DNA of 64,000 nt. It comes from Eubacteriales bacterium. GTDB lineage: Bacteria; Bacillota; Clostridia; Lachnospirales; Lachnospiraceae. Shown here one piece after another: positions 1 through 8,671 of this stretch. The notes below the pieces were generated by a model that did no database searches, was not told the DNA's origin, and was given only the letters and a program-made list of their open reading frames with translations. Positions within the stretch are counted from its first letter, which is position 1; each line of letters begins with the position of its first letter. The DNA is taken from contig JAUNHA010000002.1 in assembly GCA_030524135.1 (NCBI GenBank), forward strand, positions 1-64,000, written 5' to 3'. Made by a program: the position numbers and the translations under genes.

Positions 1-1559
1 CAGCCAGAGGCTGGGTCGAGGAAAATGGAACCTGGTACTACTACAGCAGCGATGACGACTATGTGACCGATGAGTGGAAAAAGTCCGGAAACAGCTGGTT
101 CTGGCTGGATGAGGACGGCGCTATGGCGACCGACCAGCTCATCGAGGATGATGACAACTACTACTATGTAAACGCAAACGGCGCGATGGTTACCAATTCA
201 TGGGTGGCTATAGAGCCGGATGACGATGATGACGACGAGGACGCGCCGGACCACTACTGGTACTATTTCGGTTCCAATGGTAAGGCTTACAAGGCTTCTT
301 CCTCCAGCTCCACTGACATCAAGAAAAAGAGCATCAACGGCAAGACCTATGGCTTTGACAGCGAAGGAAAGATGCTCTACGGCTGGGTTGACGAGAACGG
401 CGACAAGCTAACCGACGAGAGCCCGTTTGAAGACGCGCTCTACTACTTCGGTGATTCCGATGACGGCGCTATGCACACCGGCTGGCTCCAGTACATGGAC
501 GGCTCTGACCTGAGAGATGATTATGAGGATCTCTCTGAAATCTGGTTCTATTTTGATACCTCAACCGGTAAGAAAAAATCTAGTGGTGATAAGACTGTAA
601 ACAGCAGAAAATATCACTTTGATGAGAACGGTGTCATGGTTTCCGAGTGGGGATGGGATGACGAAGCTTCTACAGCAAGCTCTACCTCTAATGCAAATAT
701 CGACAGAAAGTACTACAACGCTGACACCGACGGTCATCTTTCCAAGAAGGCATGGATCTGGGCTATTCCGTCAGAGGATACGAATGAAGGCGACTACGAA
801 GATGATACTTACAGATGGTTCTATGCGGACAACTCCGGAAATACCGTTGTTGACCAGATCAAGAAGATCAACGGCAAGAGATATGTCTTTGCTGACGACG
901 GTATCATGAAGGCTGGTCTGGTTGTCATCGATACCACGACCAATACCTATGTTGACACCGTTGACGTAGACGGAACCGACGGTACCGAGCTCAGAGATGA
1001 AGGCAAGTATACCTCTGATGATGACGGTGATGAGAAGACCCTCGGCGCAAACGAGATTCTCTACTACTTCGGCGATGAAGAGACCGACGGTTCCATGAAG
1101 ACCGGAAAGAACTACAAGCTTGAGTTTGAGGATGGCACCTATACCCTCGCATTTGAGACCTCCGGTAAGGGCATGAATAAGAAGGACAGCTCCAAGATCT
1201 ATAAGAACGGTATCCTTGCTGCTGCAAGCACCGACGATAAGTATGACGTAGTTGAGTTCAACGACGGCTACTATCTCGTAGGTACTTCCGGCTCCATCGT
1301 CAAGAAGAAAAAATATGTGAAGGATGCTGACGACAACTACTATGCAGTATACGGCGCTGATAAGGCTGAGCAGTACATCGACGGCACGGATCTTCCGGAA
1401 TCCTCTACCGAGGGCGTTGGCGAAGCAACCATCGCATTCTTCTCTTCTGATGATGACTACGCTAAGGAGAAGGCGCGTGACTTCGCAAGCTACGGCTACA
1501 TCAAGGGCTGTGTAGATACCGAGGATGACAAGTGGGTAAGCAGCGGTAACTGCGATTGA
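1..1559 (+). CDS. Secreted cell-wall/glucan-binding repeat protein, C-terminal part (5' end outside window)
   Basis: The reading frame is open from the first bases of the window to a TGA at 1557-1559, so this is the C-terminal part of a longer protein. The roughly 518 visible residues consist of imperfect repeats of the choline/glucan-binding (CW_binding) type, with motifs such as GWVDENGDK, YYFG and NGKTYGFDSEGKML. They are rich in Trp, Tyr and Gly. Unlike classical choline-binding repeats this copy is very acidic, with many DDDD runs. Proteins with such tails are normally exported and held on the cell wall by the repeats; any catalytic or adhesive domain would lie upstream, outside the window. 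The final ~40 residues (ending near CVDTEDDKWVSSGNCD) are not repeat-like and contain two cysteines. A terminator follows at 1609-1651. Family call is firm; ligand and function are unknown. Confidence 0.8.
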   Translation, partial: ARGWVEENGTWYYYSSDDDYVTDEWKKSGNSWFWLDEDGAMATDQLIEDDDNYYYVNANGAMVTNSWVAIEPDDDDDDEDAPDHYWYYFGSNGKAYKASSSSSTDIKKKSINGKTYGFDSEGKMLYGWVDENGDKLTDESPFEDALYYFGDSDDGAMHTGWLQYMDGSDLRDDYEDLSEIWFYFDTSTGKKKSSGDKTVNSRKYHFDENGVMVSEWGWDDEASTASSTSNANIDRKYYNADTDGHLSKKAWIWAIPSEDTNEGDYEDDTYRWFYADNSGNTVVDQIKKINGKRYVFADDGIMKAGLVVIDTTTNTYVDTVDVDGTDGTELRDEGKYTSDDDGDEKTLGANEILYYFGDEETDGSMKTGKNYKLEFEDGTYTLAFETSGKGMNKKDSSKIYKNGILAAASTDDKYDVVEFNDGYYLVGTSGSIVKKKKYVKDADDNYYAVYGADKAEQYIDGTDLPESSTEGVGEATIAFFSSDDDYAKEKARDFASYGYIKGCVDTEDDKWVSSGNCD

Positions 1560-1608
1560 TCATTTGATCATACAGACTTGACTTCCTGAAAATTCATCAT
1601 ATCTGAAT

Positions 1609-1651
1609 GCATCCCCCGCAGAGCTTTTAAAGCCTGTGGGGGTGCACTTTT
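1609..1651 (+). terminator. Intrinsic terminator of the repeat-protein gene
   Basis: GCATCCCCCGCAG and CTGTGGGGGTGC form a GC-rich stem of about 12 pairs around an 11-12 nt loop, followed by ACTTTTAC. It lies about 50 nt after the stop codon. Confidence 0.75.
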
Positions 1652-1671
1652 ACAAACTTACTCAGAAAGCG

Positions 1672-1692
1672 GGGACGCAGCAATGCGTTCCC
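1672..1692. repeat. Short inverted repeat in the 322-nt gap between repeat protein and recombinase
   Basis: GGGACGCA and TGCGTTCCC flank a 4-nt loop (one extra A in the second arm) and are followed by TTCTTTCT. It could be a weak second terminator or a protein site. Apart from this, the terminator and the TTGTGTCCTCT direct repeat, I see nothing else in 1560-1881. Confidence 0.4.
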
Positions 1693-1707
1693 TTCTTTCT
1701 AAGTATA

Positions 1708-1740
1708 TTGTGTCCTCTTTATGTTTCTTTTGTGTCCTCT
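1708..1740. repeat. Direct repeat TTGTGTCCTCT x2
   Basis: The 11-mer TTGTGTCCTCT occurs at 1708-1718 and again at 1730-1740, a 22-nt period (about two helical turns), in the gap upstream of a tyrosine recombinase gene. The spacing would put both copies on the same DNA face. A role as a recombinase or regulator site is inference only. Confidence 0.45.
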
Positions 1741-1881
1741 CCTGCTGCAGCGCAGTCTTGTAAACACGATAACACAGTTTTTTCATAGAAATATCAAAAA
1801 TAGCTTCTAAAATGAGCAACCATCAGAAACACCCGGGAAATACATCAGCTGATTTTGGAAACAGATCAGGAGTATCAGACT

Positions 1882-2733
1882 ATGAAACAGATGAAATCAG
1901 TCAGGGAATTTGAAGAATATTTGAAAAGCGAACACCGTGCCGCCGGAACGATCCGCGCTTACACGCTTGCTGTTCGTCAGTATATCCGCGATTTTCATAC
2001 CTTTACGGCATCGGGACTTGACCGTTACAAATCCATGCTCATCTCGCGCTATATGCCGCAGACCGTAAACCAGCGGATCTGTGCAGTCAACCAGTACATC
2101 CTTTTTATGCGTGAAAATGGGGATGCGGATACCGCCGCGCTGTTTTCCTCGCTCAAATGTCTGAAACAGATCAAGCTCCAGCAGAAATTTTACCTGGAAA
2201 ATGTTATCAGCGACAGCGATTTTAACTATCTGAAAAAGCGTCTGCTCGCAGACGGAAACCGCCGCTGGTACTTCATTCTCCGGCTCATGACGGCTACCGG
2301 CGCCCGTGTGAGCGAGCTCGTGCAGATGAAATATGAGCACCTCGAAGCCGGCGCGATGGATATCTGCTCAAAAGCCGGAAAGACAAGGCGGATTCTGATT
2401 CCCCGTGATCTATGTAAGGAAGCAATGGATTACTACCGGAGCGAAGGAATCACAAGCGGTTTCATCATCCTCAATCACCGCGGACAGGTCATCACGCCCC
2501 GCGGGATCGGCGCCATGCTGAAGCAGTTTGCCGTCTACTACAAAATGAACGAACGCACCATGCACCCGCACGCCTTCCGGCATCTCTATGCCCAGAATTT
2601 CCTGAAAAAATGTCCTGATATCTCTCTTCTCGCTGATCTCCTCGGACATGACAGTATCGAAACGACGCGCGTCTATCTGAAAAAAACCGGCGCAGAACAA
2701 AAAAAGCTCATCGATAAGGTCGTTACCTGGTAA
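1882..2733 (+). CDS. Tyrosine recombinase (XerC/D-like integrase family)
   Basis: 283-residue site-specific recombinase that would break and rejoin DNA through a phosphotyrosine. It has an N-terminal SAM-like core-binding domain (about residues 5-85) and a C-terminal catalytic domain (about 105-280). All catalytic residues are visible: Arg142 in TGARVSEL, Lys164/167 in SKAGKTRR, His230-x-x-Arg233 in HPHAFRHL, His256 in LLGHDS and Tyr265 in TRVYLKK. The ATG at 1882 was chosen because AGGAG at 1868-1872 lies 9 nt upstream; a longer frame beginning with TTG at 1855 has no such support. It stands alone, just downstream of a surface repeat-protein gene, and ends in a strong terminator. Such stand-alone enzymes can be chromosome-dimer resolvases, integrases of small elements or DNA invertases for phase variation. 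No dif site or element boundary was recognised. Confidence 0.88.
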   Translation: MKQMKSVREFEEYLKSEHRAAGTIRAYTLAVRQYIRDFHTFTASGLDRYKSMLISRYMPQTVNQRICAVNQYILFMRENGDADTAALFSSLKCLKQIKLQQKFYLENVISDSDFNYLKKRLLADGNRRWYFILRLMTATGARVSELVQMKYEHLEAGAMDICSKAGKTRRILIPRDLCKEAMDYYRSEGITSGFIILNHRGQVITPRGIGAMLKQFAVYYKMNERTMHPHAFRHLYAQNFLKKCPDISLLADLLGHDSIETTRVYLKKTGAEQKKLIDKVVTW

Positions 2734-2739
2734 TAGAAA

Positions 2740-2794
2740 ACACACCCTCGCACAGGAAAAGGCATGCGTACGTTTTTTCCTGTGTGGGGTGTGT
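2740..2794. terminator. Strong bidirectional terminator between recombinase and aldolase
   Basis: ACACACCC-TCG-CACAGGAAAA pairs with TTTTTCCTGTG-TGGGGTGTGT around a 12-nt loop. The two flanking genes converge on it, and T-rich sequence follows on both strands. Confidence 0.8.
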
Positions 2795-2843
2795 CAATTG
2801 TCATCCGATGATCCGGACTTTGTTTTTCGTCCAGCCGTTTCGA

Positions 2844-3719
2844 TTATTTTGCTGCAGAGCCCGGGAAGCCGAAGATCTCGGACTTCTCCTTTACGGTCTC
2901 CATGATTGCATCCGTACCCGGCTTTAAGAGCTTACGCGGATCAAAGCCCTTGCCCTCGCGGTCTTTGCCTGCCTCGATATACTCCCTCGTTGCCTTTGCA
3001 AACGCGAGCTGGCACTCCGTATTTACATTGATCTTGGATACGCCGAGCGAGATCGCCTTCTTGATCTGATCAGCCGGGATACCCGTGCCGCCGTGCAGTA
3101 CAAGCGGAAGATCGCCTACCTTTTCCTTTACCTTTGCAAGCGTTTCGAAGGAAAGACCCTTCCAGTTTGCCGGATATACGCCGTGGATGTTGCCGATGCC
3201 TGCCGCAAGGAAATCCACGCCGAGCGCTGCGATCTTTGCGCATTCCTCCGGATCCGCGCACTCGCCCATACCGATGACGCCGTCCTCTTCTCCGCCGATC
3301 GAACCTACCTCTGCCTCGATGGAGATGCCCTTTTCATGCGCCAGCTTTACGAGCTCCTTGGTCTTTTCGATATTCTCATCAAACGGAAGATGGGAACCGT
3401 CAAACATGATCGATGAAAATCCCGCTTCGATGCACTTTAAGCAGCCTTCATAGCTGCCGTGATCGAGATGAAGCGCTACCGGAACCGTGATGTTCAGCTC
3501 TTCCATCATGTTCTCAACCATAGCCGTTACCGTCTTATAGCCGCACATATACTTTCCCGCACCCTCGGACACACCGAGAATAACCGCGGAATTCAGCGCC
3601 TGACACTCTGTAAGGATCGCCTTTGTCCACTCAAGGTTGTTGATATTGAACTGGGCGATCGCGTATTTGCCCTCTAACGCCTTCTTCAGCATTTCTGCTG
3701 CCGGAACAAGTCTTGACAT
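2844..3719 (-). CDS. fba: Class II fructose-bisphosphate aldolase
   Basis: 291-residue zinc-dependent aldolase that cleaves fructose-1,6-bisphosphate to glyceraldehyde-3-phosphate and dihydroxyacetone phosphate in glycolysis. The catalytic Asp86 and zinc ligand His87 sit in LHLDHGS; the other metal and phosphate positions are visible as EAEVGSIGG, GNIHGVY (His180) and VLHGGTG (His209). INVNTECQ near residue 230 is the usual substrate-phosphate loop. The start at MSRLVPAAEM is supported by CGGAGG about 8 nt upstream; a longer frame adds 22 residues without a ribosome site. It is transcribed alone, converging on the recombinase gene. Tagatose- or ketose-bisphosphate aldolases of the same family are similar, but the length and motifs fit the housekeeping enzyme. 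Confidence 0.93.
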   Translation of the reverse strand: MSRLVPAAEMLKKALEGKYAIAQFNINNLEWTKAILTECQALNSAVILGVSEGAGKYMCGYKTVTAMVENMMEELNITVPVALHLDHGSYEGCLKCIEAGFSSIMFDGSHLPFDENIEKTKELVKLAHEKGISIEAEVGSIGGEEDGVIGMGECADPEECAKIAALGVDFLAAGIGNIHGVYPANWKGLSFETLAKVKEKVGDLPLVLHGGTGIPADQIKKAISLGVSKINVNTECQLAFAKATREYIEAGKDREGKGFDPRKLLKPGTDAIMETVKEKSEIFGFPGSAAK

Positions 3720-3872
3720 TGTTATACCTCCGATTATTTTACTGCTGCGGTCCGCATTGCCTCCGCATATTGTTAAGTATATCACAAATTCCGTGAAAGT
3801 ACGAGAAATTTCAGTTTAAAACTTCTCTTAAACCTTCGTTTTTACAGGGATGCCCGGTCAGGCTGCACAGCC

Positions 3873-4841
3873 TTAGAATTTCCCGCCTCTGCCGCCGTGC
3901 ATGCCGCCTCCGCGGCCAATGCTCATCGATGATCTCCCGCCGCCAAAGCTTCCGATCCCGCCTCCCATACCGCCTCCGTGAGGCGGATTGCTGCGCACCT
4001 TCGGAAGCGGCACCGTCGTTACATAGCGGTTGATCAGCTTTGCAGGCGCATCCTGATCCATGAAATAAAAACCGGCATCTGCCCGATATGCCAGGGAAAA
4101 GCCTTCGGCAAGCCGCTTTTCCTTTTCCATCGCATAGCTTTTCATCACGGAACGGCAGGGAAGATACGCGATTCCCGCGCCAAACAGAAGCGCCGTTATG
4201 AGCTGCCAGAGCGCGATTCCCCGCCTTCCTGCGGGCGCATAATCCCGTTCCCCTGTTTCCGTATTATAATTATACTGTCCCTCCTGGATTCCTGACCGGA
4301 AAAATGCCTCCGTATCCGCCGCAAACGCCTCCACAGCGCCCGCGTAATCGCCGTCCGAAAGACAGGGCACAACATCATATTCGCTCATCCGGTCGAGCGC
4401 GCTGTCCGTGAGATATCTGACGGCATCGCCCTTTGTATAAAAGAAATATTCCCGGCTTTCCATATCAATGAGAAACAGCACGCCAGATTTTTCCTCTCCG
4501 GCTCCAAAGCCGCCTTCATAATAAATATAATCCGCAAGATCCTCAGCAGTCGTAAATGTTTCCGCCTGTCTCACGCCGTCATACGCGTCTGTGGTATAGA
4601 CCAGAAGATCAAAGCTCGTCTCTTCCTCTGTATCCCTGAGGGTTGCAGAAAGCCGCTCCGCCTCTGAGGCAGAAAGAAGCTCCGCCTCATCAAAAATGCG
4701 TGTTCCCCGTGCATACGCTTCCCGGACTTCTCCGATATTTTCCGCGGCATAAACACTGACCGACTGCGCTGCGGCACAAAAGGAGGCAAGCAAAAGGAGG
4801 CAGATCGTCCGGATTTTGGATTTTATTCGTCTTCTGTCCAT
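3873..4841 (-). CDS. TPM-domain membrane protein with Gly-rich tail (YdjH-like)
   Basis: 322-residue exported membrane protein. It starts with a signal peptide (basic MDRRRIKSKI, then a hydrophobic stretch to about residue 30), followed by an extracytoplasmic TPM domain (about 40-165, with GVLFLIDMESREYFFYTKGD), a transmembrane segment near 205-225 (ALWQLITALLFGAG), a short cytoplasmic region and a tail rich in Gly, Ser and Arg (GGGMGGGIGSFGGG). The TPM family includes proteins acting in thylakoid repair and envelope stress, some with phosphatase activity. ATG 4841 was chosen because GGGAGG lies 5 nt upstream; an in-frame ATG at 4877 has no ribosome site. It is the third gene after an SPFH protein and a zinc-ribbon protein, the partners expected for Bacillus YdjH. 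Confidence 0.82.
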   Translation of the reverse strand: MDRRRIKSKIRTICLLLLASFCAAAQSVSVYAAENIGEVREAYARGTRIFDEAELLSASEAERLSATLRDTEEETSFDLLVYTTDAYDGVRQAETFTTAEDLADYIYYEGGFGAGEEKSGVLFLIDMESREYFFYTKGDAVRYLTDSALDRMSEYDVVPCLSDGDYAGAVEAFAADTEAFFRSGIQEGQYNYNTETGERDYAPAGRRGIALWQLITALLFGAGIAYLPCRSVMKSYAMEKEKRLAEGFSLAYRADAGFYFMDQDAPAKLINRYVTTVPLPKVRSNPPHGGGMGGGIGSFGGGRSSMSIGRGGGMHGGRGGKF

Positions 4842-4881
4842 GCAGTCCTCCCAGGCTCTTTCATTAAGCTCTTTCATCTGA

Positions 4882-5892
4882 TTAAAACAGAAAATACAAC
4901 ATCAGAAGCAGCAGCAGAAATACCGGGACAAAAACCATAATAAACAGTCCCAGAAGCCGCCGTTTATCTACCGGAAGCTCTCCGCAGGTCTTTCCGCTCT
5001 GTCCGTTGATTGAAAAGTAATACAGCTTTCCCGTGCCGGGTTCCGTATAGGTAAGTGTCCAGACCGGAAGCAGCGCGTATTTCCAGTTCTCATCAGCGAT
5101 ATCTGCTTCGGAGCGGCTGATCTCAATGCTGTTGTAATCAGCGCCCGCCTGCGATTTCAGCTTTTCTGCAGCAAAGCGCCGCACCTCATCCTCAACTTCC
5201 TGCGACAGTCCCTCTTTCTCCACATCCCGCATCTCTGCCGTATAGCCCTGCAGGTATGCCGGCGAAAACGGTTTCATCTTTTCCGTTTTGAAGGGCATCA
5301 CGCCTTCGCACAGCACGCGGCTTGCCTTTTTCAGGGCGATCCGCATGACGTTGTCGATCTGCATGATACCCGCTTTCGAAATATCATACACGGAAGTCTC
5401 GGTAAACTGCAGGCTCCCCGTGACCCAGGTCCGAAGCCGTTTTCCGCTTCCCTCGATCGCCCCGTTTATCTTGCAGTTATAGATCCAGTATGGGAAATAG
5501 ACGCCGCCGAGATGCGCGATCTGCTTCTCGTCATAAAACGCCTTCGGAATGTACCGGTGACGCTTCACCCAGTTCATGAATATCTCCCGTGCCTTTTTTT
5601 CATCGATCTCAAACGGGATGACACAGTCCGGCAGCCTGTCGCCCGACAGCCTGTCCGCAAGCACCACCGGATTATGACAGTAGTAGCAGTATGTGGCGGC
5701 TGTCGTTGCATCCGTCATGATCTGCGCGCCGCAGGACGGACAGTTATACTGCACGGTCTGCTGCGGCTGCATCTTTGCGACCTCTTCCTGCGTAAAGCGG
5801 GAATTGCAGTAATCGCAGAAATACGCCTGTTTTTCTGCATCCCAGGTAAGCGGTCCTCCGCAATTTGAACATTTATAGGTTAATACAGCCAT
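4882..5892 (-). CDS. Double zinc-ribbon protein with C-terminal membrane anchor (YdjG-like)
   Basis: 336 residues. Two treble-cleft/TFIIB-type zinc ribbons open the protein: CSNCGG...CDYC (residues 8-29) and CPSCGA...CYYC (about 51-73). A soluble middle region of about 220 residues follows, and a single strongly hydrophobic helix (LLGLFIMVFVPVFLLLLLML) ends the protein, so it is tail-anchored with the ribbons in the cytoplasm. Its place between an SPFH protein (18 nt upstream) and a TPM protein (40 nt downstream) matches YdjG in the B. subtilis pspA-ydjGHI operon, where YdjG and YdjH work with PspA at the membrane. Equivalence is inferred from architecture and gene order; biochemical function is unknown. 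Confidence 0.78.
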   Translation of the reverse strand: MAVLTYKCSNCGGPLTWDAEKQAYFCDYCNSRFTQEEVAKMQPQQTVQYNCPSCGAQIMTDATTAATYCYYCHNPVVLADRLSGDRLPDCVIPFEIDEKKAREIFMNWVKRHRYIPKAFYDEKQIAHLGGVYFPYWIYNCKINGAIEGSGKRLRTWVTGSLQFTETSVYDISKAGIMQIDNVMRIALKKASRVLCEGVMPFKTEKMKPFSPAYLQGYTAEMRDVEKEGLSQEVEDEVRRFAAEKLKSQAGADYNSIEISRSEADIADENWKYALLPVWTLTYTEPGTGKLYYFSINGQSGKTCGELPVDKRRLLGLFIMVFVPVFLLLLLMLYFLF

Positions 5893-5910
5893 GCTCTGCT
5901 CTCTTATTCT

Positions 5911-7086
5911 TTACATCCTGGGACGCGGTGTACCGCAGCCCGGGCAGAAATTCCCGTTGTTCTGGTGACCGCAGTTCGGGCAGTACCAGGTCGCCGCACC
6001 TGCCGTGTTCTCTCCCGCGCCTGCCTGTCCGACCTGTGCGGAAGCTGCAGAACCGGTTCCTGCCTGTGCGCCCGCCGCCTGCTGCGCGTTCATCTGCATC
6101 TGCTGCATATTGGTGCTGCTCGCGGTTCCCATAAAGCTTCCCGCCGCGTTCATGCCCATGCCCATGCCCATAAATGCGGCACCGGCGCCGGCTGTATTCG
6201 CACCTGCCGACTGTAGTCCCTGTGCAACCGCAGACTGCAGATATCCCTCTCTGATAGACGGATCGCTCATCATCGCGCCCTGATTGCGCATATTGATCAG
6301 CTTCATGCTGTCGTCCGTGTAGCTGATGCTCGCCACGCCGACATGATCCACTTCGAAGCCCCTGCTTGTGTTCCAGTCTTCATCGAGCGCGGACTGCATG
6401 TGCTTTGCAAGCTCCGGTCCCTTGGACGCGAGGAAGGAAATGCGCTCTCCTTCCGCTGACATCTGATTAAGCGCGGCAGAAAAGCCCTGCAGAAACTCGC
6501 TCAGATACTGGTCATTGATCTCGTTGATCTCCACGTGCTCCGCATTCTTCGGAATGACCTGTTCATAGAACAGAAGCGGATTTGTCACCTTGATGGAATA
6601 CTCTCCGTGCGCCTTTACAAACAGCTCCGCATTATAGAACGCGTCAAAATAGTTGAGCGGGCTCGGCGTACCGAACTTGATGCCCTTTATTTCCTGAAGG
6701 TTTACGAAAAACACCTGCTGTGCCTGAGGCGTTACGCCGCCGAATTTAATACGGGCAAATGTCTCCTTCAGCGCGTCCTTAAACTGACCGTTAAATAAGG
6801 ACGGCGCAGAAGAATTCTGAACGGTGTAATACCCCTCTTCCGCCGTATAGTCCACAACTTTTCCGCCGTCTAAGAGGAACATGAACTGCTCCGGTTTTAC
6901 ATGAATGACCGAGCCGTCGGAAATGATATTTCCGCTCCCCTTCGTATTGCTTCCCTGTCCTTTTCTTACAGGGACGCCCGCGGTAAATACCGTTCCTCCT
7001 CCCATATTGTCGGCTTCGATCACCTCAAGCCACTGATCCGCAAGTCCGCTTCCGACCGCCGATGCGACCGCCTTAATAAGTCCCAT
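5911..7086 (-). CDS. SPFH-domain protein with C-terminal zinc ribbon (YdjI-like)
   Basis: 391-residue protein of the SPFH/'virion core' family. Residues about 10-290 are the SPFH region. A Gly/Met/Ala/Gln-rich linker follows (GMGMGMN, then MQQMQMNAQQ), and a zinc ribbon ends the protein (CPNCGHQNNGNFCPGCG). There is no signal peptide or obvious transmembrane helix. SPFH proteins form membrane-associated scaffolds, and the YdjI type is usually encoded with stress proteins of the PspA system. ATG 7086 was chosen because AAAGGA lies 9 nt upstream; the longer in-frame TTG start at 7107 would place that site inside the gene. It is the first of three closely spaced genes, 55 nt downstream of pgi, so it may also be read from the pgi promoter. 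Confidence 0.83.
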   Translation of the reverse strand: MGLIKAVASAVGSGLADQWLEVIEADNMGGGTVFTAGVPVRKGQGSNTKGSGNIISDGSVIHVKPEQFMFLLDGGKVVDYTAEEGYYTVQNSSAPSLFNGQFKDALKETFARIKFGGVTPQAQQVFFVNLQEIKGIKFGTPSPLNYFDAFYNAELFVKAHGEYSIKVTNPLLFYEQVIPKNAEHVEINEINDQYLSEFLQGFSAALNQMSAEGERISFLASKGPELAKHMQSALDEDWNTSRGFEVDHVGVASISYTDDSMKLINMRNQGAMMSDPSIREGYLQSAVAQGLQSAGANTAGAGAAFMGMGMGMNAAGSFMGTASSTNMQQMQMNAQQAAGAQAGTGSAASAQVGQAGAGENTAGAATWYCPNCGHQNNGNFCPGCGTPRPRM

Positions 7087-7141
7087 ACACTTCTGTCCTT
7101 TCTCCAAATATCATACTTCTTCCAGGGCATACCGCCGTGGC

Positions 7142-8491
7142 TTACAGTCTCTTCTGAAGCTCCGCCGAAAGCGCCTCGTATCCCGGCTTTCCAAGCAGTG
7201 CAAACATATTTTTCTTGTAGCTCTCAACACCCGGCTGGTTAAACGGATTTACGCCGAGCAGATAGCCGCTTACGCCGCAGGCAAACTCAAAGAAATAGAA
7301 CAGCTCGCCGAGGCAGTGCGCATCCTGCGCCGGAATGTCCACGCGCATGCAGGGAACATCCCCGTCCGTATGTGCGAGCAGGGTTCCGTTCATTGCGGAT
7401 TTGTTGACAAAATCAACGGTCTTTCCCTTCAGGTAATTCATACCGTCCGTATCGACCGCCTCTTCCTTCAGCACGATCTCTGCCGGGCTCTCACAGATAT
7501 TAAGCACAGTCTCAAACATCACGCGGGAACCGTCCTGAATGAACTGTCCCATGGAATGCAGATCTGTCGTGAGATCCACTGCCGCCGGGAAAATGCCCCG
7601 CTGGTCCTTACCCTCAGACTCTCCGTAAAGCTGCTTCCACCATTCCGATACATAGTGGCAGGACGGCTCATAGTTCGCCACGATCTCCACGAGCTTTCCC
7701 TTTCTGTAAAGAATGTTGCGGATCGCCGCGTAAAGAAGCGCGTCATTTTTTCCATACTCCGTTTCGAGGCAGAGGCTTCGCATGTCCGCAGCACCCTGCA
7801 TGAGCGCTTCGATATCAAGACCTGCCGCCGCGATCGGCAGAAGACCGACTGCCGTCAGCACGGAAAATCTTCCGCCCACGTCATCCGGTACGACAAACTC
7901 CTCGTAGCCCTCTTCATCCGCAAGCTGCTTGAGCGCCCCCTTCGCGCGGTCGGTCGTCGCATAAATACGCTTTGCTGCGCCTTCCTTTCCGTATTTTTCC
8001 TCAAGCTTTTCCTTTAGCACGCGGAACGCGATAGCCGGCTCCGTCGTCGTGCCGGATTTTGAAATGATATTTACGGAAAAATCCCTGTCTCCGATCACAC
8101 CGAGCAGATCGCTCAGATATTTTGAGCTGATGGAATTTCCGGCGAAGAAAATCTGCGGATATTGTCTTTTCTCCCTGTCCATAACATTATAGAAGGAATT
8201 GGTCAGAAATTCGATCGCCGCACGCGCGCCGAGATAAGAACCGCCAATGCCCACAACAACGAGCACTTCCGAATCCTGCTGTATTTTTTTTGCCGCCTTC
8301 TGAATGCGTGCAAATTCATCCTTGTCATACTGTACCGGCAGATCAAGCCAGCCGAGAAAATCGTTTCCGGCTCCGCTGCCCTCAAGCAGTGTCTTCTTTG
8401 CAAGACCAACCTGGGCTTCGAGATTTGCGATCTCTTCTTCCGATACAAACTTCAGCGCCTTGGAATAATCCAGACTAACATTCTTTCCCAT
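7142..8491 (-). CDS. pgi: Glucose-6-phosphate isomerase
   Basis: 449 residues, the short Gram-positive form of the cytosolic glycolytic enzyme that interconverts glucose-6-phosphate and fructose-6-phosphate. SIS-type sugar-phosphate motifs are visible: [12 protein letters not shown] near residue 82, [10 protein letters not shown] near 145 and [14 protein letters not shown] near 207. The C-terminal [12 protein letters not shown] carries the conserved catalytic lysine region. The start has AGGAGG 8 nt upstream. The gene diverges from mtnN across a 180-nt gap that contains TATACT-like -10 boxes in both directions, without convincing -35 boxes. Confidence 0.96.
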   Translation of the reverse strand: MGKNVSLDYSKALKFVSEEEIANLEAQVGLAKKTLLEGSGAGNDFLGWLDLPVQYDKDEFARIQKAAKKIQQDSEVLVVVGIGGSYLGARAAIEFLTNSFYNVMDREKRQYPQIFFAGNSISSKYLSDLLGVIGDRDFSVNIISKSGTTTEPAIAFRVLKEKLEEKYGKEGAAKRIYATTDRAKGALKQLADEEGYEEFVVPDDVGGRFSVLTAVGLLPIAAAGLDIEALMQGAADMRSLCLETEYGKNDALLYAAIRNILYRKGKLVEIVANYEPSCHYVSEWWKQLYGESEGKDQRGIFPAAVDLTTDLHSMGQFIQDGSRVMFETVLNICESPAEIVLKEEAVDTDGMNYLKGKTVDFVNKSAMNGTLLAHTDGDVPCMRVDIPAQDAHCLGELFYFFEFACGVSGYLLGVNPFNQPGVESYKKNMFALLGKPGYEALSAELQKRL

Positions 8492-8671
8492 TTCTTTTTC
8501 CTCCTGAGGCTTTTTTCAGGTTCATGTTAACGCATTTAGTATATCACGTTTTGCTTCTCTATGGTATACTTAATCCGTTCAACGGACGGCGGAAACCATC
8601 CCCCCCGGACGGAGAAAATCAAAACAGCAAAACGGCGGCCGGATCTCTGCCGCGCGACAATGGAGGAATTT

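Noticed and set aside
2844..3785. Aldolase with a 22-residue N-terminal extension
   Set aside because: The extension has no ribosome site, while GGAGG precedes the internal ATG at 3719, which gives the normal family length.
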